A DNA stretch of 64,000 bases from CAZYFS01 sp964647465 (GTDB lineage Bacteria > Patescibacteriota > Minisyncoccia > Minisyncoccales > UBA1441): the NCBI GenBank assembly GCA_964647465.1, contig CAZYFS010000001.1:1-64000 (forward strand), written 5' to 3'. Below, piece after piece: positions 25,162 to 35,040 of the stretch. Within the stretch, counting starts at the first letter, position 1. Each line of letters begins with the position of its first letter. The position numbers and the translations under genes were made by a program. The notes below the pieces were generated by a model. It was not told the DNA's origin. It did not search any database and saw only the letters and a list, made by a program, of their open reading frames with translations.

Positions 25162-26353
25162 ATATTTTCCCAAAATTATCCTTAATTAATGAATTCGGCG
25201 GAATAGTTTCTCCGCTTGCTATTAATGTTCCTGGCATAATTGAACTATTGATTCCTATTTTAACTTCGTCTCCTAAAACAGTTCCGAATTTTTCCCTTTC
25301 CGTATCGATTAATTCCCCATTAACTTTAACCTTAATTGTTTTTTTATCAAAACGAAGATTAGCAAAAACCGTTCCAGCCCCAATATTGCAATGATGGCCA
25401 GTAATCGAATCTCTGAGACGACTAAGACGAGCAAGATTGGTTCCTTCTCCAATAATTGAATTTTCGATTTCAACATCGGCTCCTAAATGACAATCATTCC
25501 CAAGAAAAGTCCCTGCTCGTAAACATGAATTAGATCCAATCACGCTATTTTCTCCAATCCAAACTGGTCCTTCGATATGGGTTCCGCTTTTAATTAAAGC
25601 ATTCTTCTTAATTGCTATTTTTTCTTTGTTTGTAAAATAAACATTCTTCTCGATAATAGCTTCTTCAAAAGAAGATGTTTGCTGAGCTAGAATTCTAGCA
25701 TTAGCCCTTAGTAAATCCCAGGGATAAGAGATGGGTTGCCATTCATCTGCTTCCACTAAAAATAATTTTCGTTGTTGAGCAAATTCAGTTATAGCCTGAG
25801 GTAGTTCTAATTCTCCTCTTTTGGATTTTTTGAGTTTAGTTAAGAAAATTTCCTGATCCAAAAAATAGAGACCTGTATTAACAAGATTTCCCACATCGTC
25901 AACTGGCTTCTCAATAATCGTTTTTATTATTCCATTTTGAGAAATGATTACCCCAAACCGATTTGGACAAGAAACTCTTTTTGTCAAAACACAGGGAAAA
26001 TTTAAAAGACATTTTTTGATATCTTCTTTTTTGTAAAAATCGTCGCCATTGAGAACAAGAAATTTTTGGCGAAGCTTTGGCTTGGCCGCCAGAAGAGCAC
26101 CTCCTGTCCCTAGAGAGCGAACCTGCTGTACGTAAGTAATGCGAAGACCCTTATAAGAAGAACCAAACCTTTTGATGATGTCTTCTCCACGATAACCAAT
26201 TACTAAAATAATTTCTTCAACTAAACCATCCAGAGCGTCTAGGGTATGACCTAGAATTGTTGTTCCCCCTATTTCTAGTAAAGGTTTGGGGCGAGTGGTA
26301 GTAAGGGGGCGCTGACGCAACCCTTTTCCAGCCGCTAAAATAACTGCTTGCAT
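25148..26353 (-). CDS. sugar-1-phosphate nucleotidyltransferase with left-handed beta-helix
   Basis: 401 residues. The N-terminal nucleotidyltransferase has VILAAGKGLRQRPLTTTRPKPLL, GTGGAL near 83, LNGDDF near 100 and IEKP near 150. From about 235 on, hexapeptide repeats (VWIGENSVIGSNSCLRAG, NIGAGTVFANLR) form a left-handed beta-helix. This is the architecture of archaeal bifunctional GlmU-like or Glc-1-P thymidylyltransferase enzymes. With glmS upstream in the same run it could make UDP-GlcNAc, but the substrate cannot be fixed from the sequence. Confidence 0.85.
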   Translation of the reverse strand: MQAVILAAGKGLRQRPLTTTRPKPLLEIGGTTILGHTLDALDGLVEEIILVIGYRGEDIIKRFGSSYKGLRITYVQQVRSLGTGGALLAAKPKLRQKFLVLNGDDFYKKEDIKKCLLNFPCVLTKRVSCPNRFGVIISQNGIIKTIIEKPVDDVGNLVNTGLYFLDQEIFLTKLKKSKRGELELPQAITEFAQQRKLFLVEADEWQPISYPWDLLRANARILAQQTSSFEEAIIEKNVYFTNKEKIAIKKNALIKSGTHIEGPVWIGENSVIGSNSCLRAGTFLGNDCHLGADVEIENSIIGEGTNLARLSRLRDSITGHHCNIGAGTVFANLRFDKKTIKVKVNGELIDTEREKFGTVLGDEVKIGINSSIMPGTLIASGETIPPNSLIKDNFGKIYDEK

Positions 26354-26356
26354 AAT

Positions 26357-27349
26357 TTAAGAATTAAGAATTCGCCATAATGCTCGACTGATCTTAACGG
26401 GATCGTGACGAATAAAACCGCTTTTTCGCAATAGATCCTCGTCCTGAATTTTGAATTTACTTTTTTGAAAATTTCCCGATTCCCAAGAAACAAATTGAGC
26501 TTCTTCTTTTTCGTATTCTCTGATTCGTTCTTTGTCGGGGTAATTATTATTGAAAATAACAATATCTAAGATGTTGTTCCCTAAATACTTTTCAATTTCA
26601 GAGACAAAATCCTTCCCCTTAAACCCATTTGTTTCCCCGAACTTTGTCATAAGATTGCTGACATATACCTTCGTTCCTAAATTCTTTTTAATAGCTTCAG
26701 GCACCCCTTTGACCAACAAATTAGGGATAATACTGGTATACAAATCTCCCGGCCCAATAACAATGAGATCCGCTTTTTGGATAGCTTCTTGAGCACGAGG
26801 ATTAATAGAACAAGCTGGTTGCAAATAAGCTTTCGTAATTTTGAGATGTCCATCATGTTGAGGAATATCAATGCTCGTTTCTCCTGCGATAACTTCTCCG
26901 TTTTCCAGTTCCGCATAAAGATTAGTTTCCATCAAAGTAACTGGAACAACCTTCCCTTTTACGGCTAATATTTTTTCCATATCTCTAACAGCCATTCCAA
27001 AATCACCACCTCTCATTTCTGTCAGGGCAGTAAGCAATAAATTCCCGCAACTATGCCCTTTTAAGCTACCTTGAGAAAAACGATAAGTAAATAATTGAGA
27101 GAGGAGAGATTCCCCCGCTTCCGATAGGGCAACTAAAGCTCGTCTAATATCTCCTGGAGGAAGAATTCCAAATTCTTCTCGCAATACTCCGGTTGATCCT
27201 CCATTATCAGCCATAGAAATGATAGCTGTTAAATCTAAGGGATATTTCTTTAGCCCCGATAAAACAGAAAAACTCCCTGTCCCGCCACCAATAACTACAA
27301 CTCGAGGAGAGGAATTTATTTTTGAGTGTTTCTCTTTACTTTGTACCAT
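26357..27349 (-). CDS. yvcK: YvcK/CofD-like protein
   Basis: 330 residues. VVVIGGGTGSFSVLSGLKKYP near 18, SMADNGGSTGVLREEFGILPPGD near 47 and the FKGHSCGNLLLTAL-like segment near 97 (here LKGHSCGNLLL) are typical of YvcK, which binds UDP-GlcNAc and affects cell-wall carbon flow in Bacillus. The CofD reaction is not expected, as no F420 genes are seen. It lies between korB (34-base overlap) and the nucleotidyltransferase (3-base gap), in keeping with an amino-sugar context set by glmS. Confidence 0.9.
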   Translation of the reverse strand: MVQSKEKHSKINSSPRVVVIGGGTGSFSVLSGLKKYPLDLTAIISMADNGGSTGVLREEFGILPPGDIRRALVALSEAGESLLSQLFTYRFSQGSLKGHSCGNLLLTALTEMRGGDFGMAVRDMEKILAVKGKVVPVTLMETNLYAELENGEVIAGETSIDIPQHDGHLKITKAYLQPACSINPRAQEAIQKADLIVIGPGDLYTSIIPNLLVKGVPEAIKKNLGTKVYVSNLMTKFGETNGFKGKDFVSEIEKYLGNNILDIVIFNNNYPDKERIREYEKEEAQFVSWESGNFQKSKFKIQDEDLLRKSGFIRHDPVKISRALWRILNS

Positions 27350-28164
27350 GGTTTTTTAAGTTGAGGCCATTTTTCCTCCCAGGTTTTTTCTCGAATTTGA
27401 TAAAATATGCCTAAGGGGATTTTGGCGTTATCCTCTCTATCATAATTCCATTCCTTGGCTTTTTTCATTGCCCAAAAATAATCATCTCTCTTCTTTCCCT
27501 TCTCTTCTAATTTATAAGAATGATTCTGAAGATAAGTAATATCATTATGAAAAGAAAGACAGGGTTGGAGAACATCAATAAAAGAAAATCCTTGATGTTT
27601 TATTGCTGATTCAATAATCTGAGTCAAGCCAGCAACGTCAAGAGAAGAAGCTCGAGCAACAAAGGTTGCCCCCGCCGCCAAAGTAATTGCTATTGGATTA
27701 AGAGGATTATCTCTAGCTCCCGAAGGAGCTGCCGGGGTACGAAAACCTTTTTCCGTCGTTGGTGTCGCTTGCCCAGTCGTCAAAGCAAAAACCTGATTAT
27801 TGTAAACAATCATTGTTAGATTGGGATTGTGGCGAATGATGTGTATCAGGTGCGACATTCCTTCTGCGTAAGTTCCTCCATCTCCAGCAAAACCAAGAAC
27901 TGTTAAGTTTGGATTAGCTGTTTTGATTCCCAAGCAGGTAGGAAGAACCCTCCCGTGAAGAGAATAAAAACTATTAATTTCTAGGTAATCATAAATTTTT
28001 GCTCCGCAACCAATCCCACAAACACTTACAAGATTCTTTCTTTTTACTTGTTTTTGATTAACGAGGTTAACAAGAGCTTGCTTCGTAGCCAAAAGAATTC
28101 CATTATTAAGACATCCTAAACACCAAGTATTCGTTTGTTTAGTCTCAAGATCTTGAATTTTCAT
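27316..28164 (-). CDS. korB: 2-oxoacid:ferredoxin oxidoreductase beta subunit
   Basis: 282 residues of the TPP-binding beta subunit. CLGCLNNGI near 16 has the Cys pair of the family, VSVCGIGCGAKIYDY near 47, and the TPP/Mg motif GFAGDGGTYAEG...NNQVFALTTGQATPT in the middle. With KorA it converts a 2-oxoacid and CoA to acyl-CoA, CO2 and reduced ferredoxin. The start overlaps the korA stop by 4 bases. No separate 4Fe-4S ferredoxin-like delta subunit is present. Confidence 0.9.
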   Translation of the reverse strand: MKIQDLETKQTNTWCLGCLNNGILLATKQALVNLVNQKQVKRKNLVSVCGIGCGAKIYDYLEINSFYSLHGRVLPTCLGIKTANPNLTVLGFAGDGGTYAEGMSHLIHIIRHNPNLTMIVYNNQVFALTTGQATPTTEKGFRTPAAPSGARDNPLNPIAITLAAGATFVARASSLDVAGLTQIIESAIKHQGFSFIDVLQPCLSFHNDITYLQNHSYKLEEKGKKRDDYFWAMKKAKEWNYDREDNAKIPLGIFYQIREKTWEEKWPQLKKPWYKVKRNTQK

Positions 28165-29801
28165 ATTTTTTTAATAGATTGAATGATTTCATTAGCAGTA
28201 AACGGCCGAGCATTATACTTCAAAATTTTCTTCGTAATTTGCTCTCCTGTGTTTTCGGCAATAACATCACCTAATAATCCTGTCGCATTTGCTTCAACGA
28301 GAATAGTTTCTGTTGATCGACGAATTTCCGCTTTTACTTTTTCGCTTGGAAAGGGATTAATATAAGAAATTTGAAGAAAACGATAACCAGGAAGACTAGC
28401 AAGACTATCCAAAATAGCTCCTTTCGTTGACCCCCAGCCGATAATCAATTTCTTCCCTTTTCCATAAAGACTTACTGGTTCAAATCGAGAAACCTCCTTG
28501 GTTAATCCTTCCTTCTTCCTAAGCCTTTTGTCGTTCATCTTTTTAACAGCCCCTGCTTCTTCAATAGTATAACCAAATTCATCGTGTTCGTAACTAGTTG
28601 CTCGGACAACCACTCCCTGTCCAGGGACTACTCGAGGAGAAATGCCATTTTTAGTAAATTGATAACTCTTATGGTTCTTCGATGGGTTCTCTAAAATAAA
28701 TCTTTTTGGCTTAACTCGTTCAAAGTGTTTTTTCTTAAACGTACAATAACTTTCTGCTAGATGCTTGTCGCTAATAATTATTGATAGCATCCGATATTTA
28801 TAAGAAAGATAAAAAGCTTCTATCGTTCTTTGATAAGCTTCTTCAGCATCTCCAGGAGCAATAACAAGACGAGGAAATTCTCCGTGCCCAATATTTAAAG
28901 CAAATTTAAGATCGCCCTGTGAATTGTAAGTAGGAACTCCTGTTCCCGGAGAAGTTCGCTGAGCAAAATAAAGAACAAGAGGAATTTCGGCCATTCCAGC
29001 CAAGCTAATAGCTTCTCCCATTAGAGCCACTCCTCCTCCTGAACTTCCTACCATTGCTGTTGCCCCAGCATAACTTGCCCCCAAAGCGGCATTGATCACT
29101 GAAATCTCGTCATCTAATTGGGCAACCAAGAAATTGCCCTTCTTTTGTTTCTTGGCTAATTCATGCAACACTCCCGTCGCTGGAGTCATTGGATAGGCAA
29201 AATAGATGTCAAGACCAGATTTAATTGCTCCTTCGCTTACTCCCTTGCTTCCACTTAAAAAAGAAAGAGCCTCCTTTGATCTGGGTAACTTTTCTATTGA
29301 CTCGACAGGTATTTTATAGCCAGCTTGAATTGTCTTTTTGATTGCTTGAACTTGTCGAGGAAATTCTTTAGTAACAGCTTCCAACACTGGCTTTAACTCC
29401 AATCCCCATTTTTTCATCAGAACGCCAATCAAAATATTATTACTAAAATTACCCTCTAGTTTTAATTTTTGTAAAATTGCTTCTGTGTTAACCGAAATAA
29501 TATTTCGTCCGCTTTCTTCCTCTTTGGTTAAAATAAAACCACTCGGTTTAAGATCTTTTTTATGTTGCTGAATTGTTTTTTTGTCCAAGGCAAGAATTAC
29601 GTCAAATTTCCATTCATGCGAATAAATTGGGCTATCAGAAAAAGTAGTAATATTAAAATTATGAACCCCTCTAATGGCCGAAGGATAATCGCGATAAGTA
29701 AAAGAATAAATACCAAAATGAGCCAAAAGTTTGCCCAATAAAATAGAGGTAAAATTCGTTCCTATTCCCGCTTCTCCTCCAATTAAAATAGTTTTCTTCA
29801 T
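28161..29801 (-). CDS. korA: 2-oxoacid:ferredoxin oxidoreductase, fused gamma-alpha subunit
   Basis: 546 residues from ATG 29801 (a TTG lies 12 codons upstream inside glmS). Residues 1-170 are the gamma domain (GGEAGIGTNFTSILLGKL, RDYPSAIRGVHNF); the alpha domain follows with FAYPMTPATGVLHELA, DDEISVINAALGASYAGA and TSSGGG-like GSSGGGVALMGEA, and a C-terminal transketolase-like domain (LIIGWGSTKGAILDSL). This gamma-alpha fusion is the common KorA form. The specific 2-oxoacid (2-oxoglutarate, pyruvate or a branched-chain acid) cannot be told. Confidence 0.9.
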   Translation of the reverse strand: MKKTILIGGEAGIGTNFTSILLGKLLAHFGIYSFTYRDYPSAIRGVHNFNITTFSDSPIYSHEWKFDVILALDKKTIQQHKKDLKPSGFILTKEEESGRNIISVNTEAILQKLKLEGNFSNNILIGVLMKKWGLELKPVLEAVTKEFPRQVQAIKKTIQAGYKIPVESIEKLPRSKEALSFLSGSKGVSEGAIKSGLDIYFAYPMTPATGVLHELAKKQKKGNFLVAQLDDEISVINAALGASYAGATAMVGSSGGGVALMGEAISLAGMAEIPLVLYFAQRTSPGTGVPTYNSQGDLKFALNIGHGEFPRLVIAPGDAEEAYQRTIEAFYLSYKYRMLSIIISDKHLAESYCTFKKKHFERVKPKRFILENPSKNHKSYQFTKNGISPRVVPGQGVVVRATSYEHDEFGYTIEEAGAVKKMNDKRLRKKEGLTKEVSRFEPVSLYGKGKKLIIGWGSTKGAILDSLASLPGYRFLQISYINPFPSEKVKAEIRRSTETILVEANATGLLGDVIAENTGEQITKKILKYNARPFTANEIIQSIKKI

Positions 29802-29829
29802 TTTTAAATTAATTATCGCTTTATAGTTT

Positions 29830-31659
29830 TTATTCAACTGTTACGCTTTTTGCTAGATTGCGAGGCTTGTCAACATTAAAACCTTTTTCCACTCCAATAT
29901 AATAAGCAAAAAGCTGCAAAGGAATAACTCCCAAAATTGGCCAAAGTATTTCTTCGACTAGGGGAAGATAAAGAATATCATCGACTTTTTTCTTTAAATC
30001 TTTATTGTCTTCGCTTGTGATCGCAATTACCTTTCCATGCCTAGCTTTTATTTCTTCAATCGCTAAAAGTGTTTTTTCGTAAACACTATCTTTAGGAATA
30101 ATCATCAGAGAGGGAAATTCTAAGTCAATCATGGCAATTGGTCCATGTTTTATCGCCCCAGCCTCTAATCCTTCGGCGTGAATGTAAGAAATTTCTTTTA
30201 ATTTTAGCGCTCCCTCAAGGGCAAGAGGGTAATTATATTTTCGGCCGAGAAAAAGAAAATCTCTTGCGGAAGAATATTTTTGAGCTACTTTTTTGATTGT
30301 TGCTCTTTGTGATAAGATTTTCTCTGCTAAACCAGGCAATTCTGTAAGCCCTCGAAGAATTCTTTTTCCTTCCCCTAATGACATTTCTCTGTTCCGACCA
30401 AGGAAAACCATTAACAGAACAAACACTGTCAACTGAGAGACAAAAGATTTTGTTGCAGCTACTCCAATTTCTGGGCCAGCATGATTATAAATCCCAACAT
30501 CTACTTCTCGGGCAATGGTCGAACCAACAACATTAATAATCCCAAGAGTTAGAGCTCCTTTTCTTTTGGCTTCTCGAACAGCAAAAAGAGTATCTGCCGT
30601 TTCTCCTGATTGAGAGACAGCTAAAACAATATCGCTTTTTCTAATCACTGGAGATCTATAACGGAACTCCGAAGCATTTTCTGCCTGAACAATAATTCCA
30701 ACGTGCTCTTCGATCGCATAAGCAGCAATTTTGGCTGCAATTAAAGCTGTTCCCATTCCTATAATTATAAGACGTTCTGCTTTTTTTAAAGTCAAAGAAT
30801 ATTTTTCAATTCCTCCCAACTTAGACAGACCTTCGTCCAAAACTATTCTTCCTCGGATAGCCCGACGAATAACTTCCGGCCCCTCCATTATTTCCTTAAG
30901 CATAAAATGGGGATATCCTGATTTTTCAGCTTCTTTGATGTTCCATCCTATCGTTTGTGTCTTTTTTAACACTGGTTGATGATTCGCGTCAAAAATAGAA
31001 ACTCCTTCGGGAGTAACTATTCCCATTTCATTATCATTAAGATAAATAATTTGCTTAGTATGCCCCAAGATGGCCGAAACATCAGAAGAAATAAATGTTT
31101 CTTCTTTGCCCTGCCCAATCAAAAGCGGGCTCGACTGACAAGCAAAAATAATTTTTCGGGAATCAAGAAGGGAAATAACCGCTATTGCATAGGTTCCCTT
31201 TATTTTCTCTAAAGCCAACCGCACCGCATCTTCAAGATTCCCGTGAAAATATTCTTCAATTAAATGAGCAAAAACCTCGCTATCAGTTTCCGAAGAGAAA
31301 GAATGACCTTTTTCTTTTAATGCCTCTTTTAGGGCCCGATTATTTTCCACAACTCCATTATGGACAACGAAAACTTTTTTGTGACAATCCCAATGAGGAT
31401 GGGCATTAGCTACCGAAGGTTCTCCGTTGGTTGCCCATCTAACGTGCCCAATTCCATAAAAACCGGATACTTTTTTATCCGAAATCTTCTTGGTTAAATT
31501 ATCAACACCTCCTTTTGCTTTCGTAACTTGAGGTATCCCGTCTTTACTAAAAACAACTACTCCTGCTGAATCATACCCCCTATACTCAAGGCGCCTTAAC
31601 CCCCCGACAATTATCGGGAGAGCTTGTCTCTTTCCAAGATAACCAATGATGCCACACAT
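29830..31659 (-). CDS. glmS: glutamine--fructose-6-phosphate aminotransferase
   Basis: 609 residues, the standard length. MCGIIGYLG places the nucleophile Cys at position 2; RRLEYRGYDSAG, HVRWATNGEPS and the glutaminase loop are present, followed by two SIS domains (VLAVSQSGETADTLFAV near 345) and the closing NLAKSVTVE. It makes glucosamine-6-phosphate for peptidoglycan or glycans. First gene of a seven-gene run with the oxidoreductase, yvcK and a nucleotidyltransferase. Upstream, 31660-31825 holds no gene and no feature I could support. Confidence 0.96.
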   Translation of the reverse strand: MCGIIGYLGKRQALPIIVGGLRRLEYRGYDSAGVVVFSKDGIPQVTKAKGGVDNLTKKISDKKVSGFYGIGHVRWATNGEPSVANAHPHWDCHKKVFVVHNGVVENNRALKEALKEKGHSFSSETDSEVFAHLIEEYFHGNLEDAVRLALEKIKGTYAIAVISLLDSRKIIFACQSSPLLIGQGKEETFISSDVSAILGHTKQIIYLNDNEMGIVTPEGVSIFDANHQPVLKKTQTIGWNIKEAEKSGYPHFMLKEIMEGPEVIRRAIRGRIVLDEGLSKLGGIEKYSLTLKKAERLIIIGMGTALIAAKIAAYAIEEHVGIIVQAENASEFRYRSPVIRKSDIVLAVSQSGETADTLFAVREAKRKGALTLGIINVVGSTIAREVDVGIYNHAGPEIGVAATKSFVSQLTVFVLLMVFLGRNREMSLGEGKRILRGLTELPGLAEKILSQRATIKKVAQKYSSARDFLFLGRKYNYPLALEGALKLKEISYIHAEGLEAGAIKHGPIAMIDLEFPSLMIIPKDSVYEKTLLAIEEIKARHGKVIAITSEDNKDLKKKVDDILYLPLVEEILWPILGVIPLQLFAYYIGVEKGFNVDKPRNLAKSVTVE

Positions 31660-31825
31660 AAAGTTATAAAATTAATCAAACTTTAGAAAAAACATCTTCT
31701 GCTTCTCTCTAAATATCCTCTTTTCAATATCTTCCTCTATCATATCACAAGCCTATCTTGAGTTCCAAAAAATCGGCTTAAAAAGGCCTTGACTCCTTGA
31801 TCAACAACATCGTTATCCTTTTCTA

Positions 31826-34240
31826 TCAACTAACAAAGTTTATTAGTTTGTTCGGAACAAAAATCACTTTTGTTGGTTCAGAGCCAGAAAGATGTTTTTT
31901 AACTTTGGGTAAGGCTAGGGCTTTTTCTTGAATTTCCTCCTGTAGCGATCCTTTTAAAATAATCAATTCTCCCCGAACTTTTCCATCCACCTGAATAACC
32001 AAAACCGTTTCTTTTTTTTCCGTTAAATTTTGAGCACAAACAGGCCATTTTTCGGCAAAAATAGATTTAAATTTTTTATTCTTTTTCTCTTTCTGCCACA
32101 ACTCTTCTGTTAAGTGGGGGGCAAAAGGGGAAAGCAATAAAAGATAATCTTGATAATCGCTCCGCCTAATTTTGTTTTTCTTTTCTATTTCCCTTAATAA
32201 AATCATCAAAGCGCTAATTGCCGTATTGAACTTAAAATGCTTGATATCTTTCTCAACTTTTTTAATTGTTTGAGAAAATAAAATCTTTTCTTCTTCACTG
32301 ATAACTAGATCATCGTCAACAACTTTTCCCTGTAAATCCCAGACTCTCTGTAAAAAACGGGAGGTTCCTACTACGCCATTTAATTGCCAAGTCCCCCCAT
32401 CGCCGTAAGGACCCATAAAACAAAGATATGTCCTGACTGCATCTACCCCAAATTCCTTCACAATATCGTCCGGATCAACTACGTTACCGCGAGACTTTGA
32501 CATTTTCTGTCCATCTGGACCCAAAATCATTCCTTGATGACGAAGTTTCAGAAACGGCTCAGAAAAATCTATTAATCCTATATCGCGCATCGCTTTAGCA
32601 AAAAACCGCGCATAAAGAAGATGTAAAACTGCGTGTTCAGTTCCTCCAATATAGAGATCAACTGGAAGCCATGATTTTATTTTTTCCGCAGAAGCAATCT
32701 TTCTTTCATTTTGTGCATCAACGTAACGCAAATAATACCAAGAAGAATCAACAAAAGTATCTAGCGTATCAACTTCTCTTTTTGCTTCCCCTGAACAAAG
32801 AGGGCATTTTGTTTTCTGAAAAGTAGCTAAGCGAGCTAAGGGAGAAGATCCATCTTCTGTCGGTCGAAAATTACCAAGAGGCGGTAAAATTACTGGTAAT
32901 TGTTTTTCCTCGACAGGCATCCATCCATCTTTTGGACAATGAATCATCGGAATTGGTGTCCCCCAGTATCGTTGTCGCGAAACAATCCAATCCCTTAATC
33001 GATAACGAACTGTTGATTTGACCTTAGTTCGTAACTGAAGTTCAGCTTTAATTTTAATCATCGCTTCCGCTGAAGAAAGGTTGTTCATCTTCCCCGAATC
33101 AACTAAAACGCCTTCTCCGGGATAGGGCTCTGAAGAAGAATTGCCGGGAGCTTGAATAACTTTTTTGATTGGTAGATCATATTTTTGAGCAAAGTCATAA
33201 TCACGTTGATCGTGAGCTGGAACCGCCATCACCGCTCCAGTTCCGTAATTCATTAAAATATAATCAGCCAAGAAAATAGGAATTTCTTCTTTAGTAGCTG
33301 GATTCTGGGCTCTTATTCCTTCTAAAATAACTCCTGTTTTTTGCTTAACTGAGATAAGACGTTCTCTTTCTGTTTTTCTCGTTGTTTTTTCAATATATTG
33401 ATTTACTTGATTCCAATTTTTAATCTTTGTTCTAACTTCCCCGACTAAAGGATGATCGGGAGAAAGAACAAGGTAGGTTGCCCCGAATATAGTATCGAGC
33501 CGTGTCGTAAAAATTTTCACCGATCCACCAACAGTTAAGGGAAAGTCTACTTCTGTTCCTTCTGAGCGACCAATCCAATTTCGTTGCATGGTTTTCGTCT
33601 TTTCCGGCCAATCTAGTTGATCTACTCCCAATAAAAGCTCCTCCGCATAATTGCTAATTCGGAAAAGCCATTGTTCCATCTCTCGTTGAATAACTTGCGT
33701 TCCACACCTCTCGCATTTTCCTTCAACAACTTGTTCATTAGCAAGAACTGTCCGACAACGAGAACACCAATTAGCTTTAGTCTTTGCTCTATAAACTAGG
33801 CCTTTTTTGTAAAACTGGAGAAAAAGCCATTGTGTCCATCGATAATATTTCGGATCAGAAGTAATGATTTCTCGCGACCAATCATAAATAGTTCCGATGG
33901 TTTTAATCTGCCCTTCCATCCGTTTAATATTTTGATAGGTCCAATCTTTAGGATCGATGCTGTGCTTAATAGCTGCGTTCTCGGCAGGGAGACCGAAACT
34001 ATCAAACCCAACCGGCGACATTACGTTGAATCCTTGCATTTTCTTAAAACGAGCATAAGCGTCTGCCCCGACATAATTATACCAATGGCCAACATGAAGA
34101 TTCCCTGAAGTATAGGGAAACATGACTAAATGATAAAAATTTTTCCGACCAAGAACACTATCAGATACTTTATAAATCTGTTCTTCTTCCCATTTTTGGC
34201 GCCATTTTTTTTCAATACTACAAGGAGAATAGTTTTCCAT
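31826..34240 (-). CDS. leuS: leucyl-tRNA synthetase
   Basis: 804-residue class I synthetase. HIGH motif as HVGH in [15 protein letters not shown], zinc-binding [10 protein letters not shown]...GKCERCG near 155-180, editing domain with [12 protein letters not shown] near 245, and KMSKS in [10 protein letters not shown] near 575. An anticodon-binding helix bundle and a C-terminal peg domain follow. The gene is alone between tatD and glmS on the same strand. Confidence 0.96.
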   Translation of the reverse strand: MENYSPCSIEKKWRQKWEEEQIYKVSDSVLGRKNFYHLVMFPYTSGNLHVGHWYNYVGADAYARFKKMQGFNVMSPVGFDSFGLPAENAAIKHSIDPKDWTYQNIKRMEGQIKTIGTIYDWSREIITSDPKYYRWTQWLFLQFYKKGLVYRAKTKANWCSRCRTVLANEQVVEGKCERCGTQVIQREMEQWLFRISNYAEELLLGVDQLDWPEKTKTMQRNWIGRSEGTEVDFPLTVGGSVKIFTTRLDTIFGATYLVLSPDHPLVGEVRTKIKNWNQVNQYIEKTTRKTERERLISVKQKTGVILEGIRAQNPATKEEIPIFLADYILMNYGTGAVMAVPAHDQRDYDFAQKYDLPIKKVIQAPGNSSSEPYPGEGVLVDSGKMNNLSSAEAMIKIKAELQLRTKVKSTVRYRLRDWIVSRQRYWGTPIPMIHCPKDGWMPVEEKQLPVILPPLGNFRPTEDGSSPLARLATFQKTKCPLCSGEAKREVDTLDTFVDSSWYYLRYVDAQNERKIASAEKIKSWLPVDLYIGGTEHAVLHLLYARFFAKAMRDIGLIDFSEPFLKLRHQGMILGPDGQKMSKSRGNVVDPDDIVKEFGVDAVRTYLCFMGPYGDGGTWQLNGVVGTSRFLQRVWDLQGKVVDDDLVISEEEKILFSQTIKKVEKDIKHFKFNTAISALMILLREIEKKNKIRRSDYQDYLLLLSPFAPHLTEELWQKEKKNKKFKSIFAEKWPVCAQNLTEKKETVLVIQVDGKVRGELIILKGSLQEEIQEKALALPKVKKHLSGSEPTKVIFVPNKLINFVS

Positions 34241-34281
34241 AATTTTAAAATATCAAACAAAAAAGTTTTTTACAATTTTAA

Positions 34282-35040
34282 CTAAAGATGAAATAATTTT
34301 TTGGCATTCACTGTTGTTTGTTCGGCCACTTCTCTTGATGATTTGTTTTTAACTTTAGCAATTTTATCAACAACATGCCGAACGTTAGTGGGAACATTTC
34401 TTTGGCCATTAAAAAGGGGAGGACGAAGATAAGGACTATCTGTCTCCACTAATATCCTGCCTAAAGGAATGTTTTTAATAATATCATCTAAATTAACCCT
34501 GAGAGAAAGACCATTAACTCCTAGATAAAAACCATAATCCAAAAGATGCTGAGCTTGAGAAAGCGTTCCTTCAAAGCAGTGAACAACGCCTTCTAGTCGC
34601 TGCTGGAAAAATTCTTCTTTAAAAACGCTCAATAGTTGCTGATAGGCTTGGCGACAATGGATGATAACTGGCAGAGATAATTTTTGTCCCAATCTTATTT
34701 GTCTAAGCAATAATATTATTTGCCTGGTTTCTTCTGCTAATGTTCTTTTCTTGTGATAAAAATCTAATCCAATTTCTCCAATAGCCACCACCTTGGGTTG
34801 TTTTGCTAATTTCTCGTAAGAAGCAAAATCTTCCTTCTCTTCCTCTAATGGATGAAGACCAACAGCTGCATAAACTCCTTTGTCGTATTTTTGAGCAATT
34901 GCTGTTGCTTTTCGGGAAGTTTCTAAATCAACACCAACGTTGATCATCCAGGTATTTTGCTTAAGAGTTTCATTGGCAATCACCTCCCAATCGTTTTGAA
35001 ATTCCGGTAGATTAAGATGACAATGGCTATCAAAAAACAT
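34282..35040 (-). CDS. tatD: TatD family metal-dependent deoxyribonuclease
   Basis: 252 residues from ATG 35040; the protein opens MFFDSHCHLNLPEF with the first two metal His. AIGEIGLDFYHKK near 91, PVIIHCRQAYQ near 128, HCFEGTL near 155 and ILVETDSPYLRPP near 200 complete the TatD metal site. It acts as a 3'-5' DNase in other bacteria. Its ATG shares a base with the metG stop (TAATG), so the two are coupled. Confidence 0.94.
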   Translation of the reverse strand: MFFDSHCHLNLPEFQNDWEVIANETLKQNTWMINVGVDLETSRKATAIAQKYDKGVYAAVGLHPLEEEKEDFASYEKLAKQPKVVAIGEIGLDFYHKKRTLAEETRQIILLLRQIRLGQKLSLPVIIHCRQAYQQLLSVFKEEFFQQRLEGVVHCFEGTLSQAQHLLDYGFYLGVNGLSLRVNLDDIIKNIPLGRILVETDSPYLRPPLFNGQRNVPTNVRHVVDKIAKVKNKSSREVAEQTTVNAKKLFHL

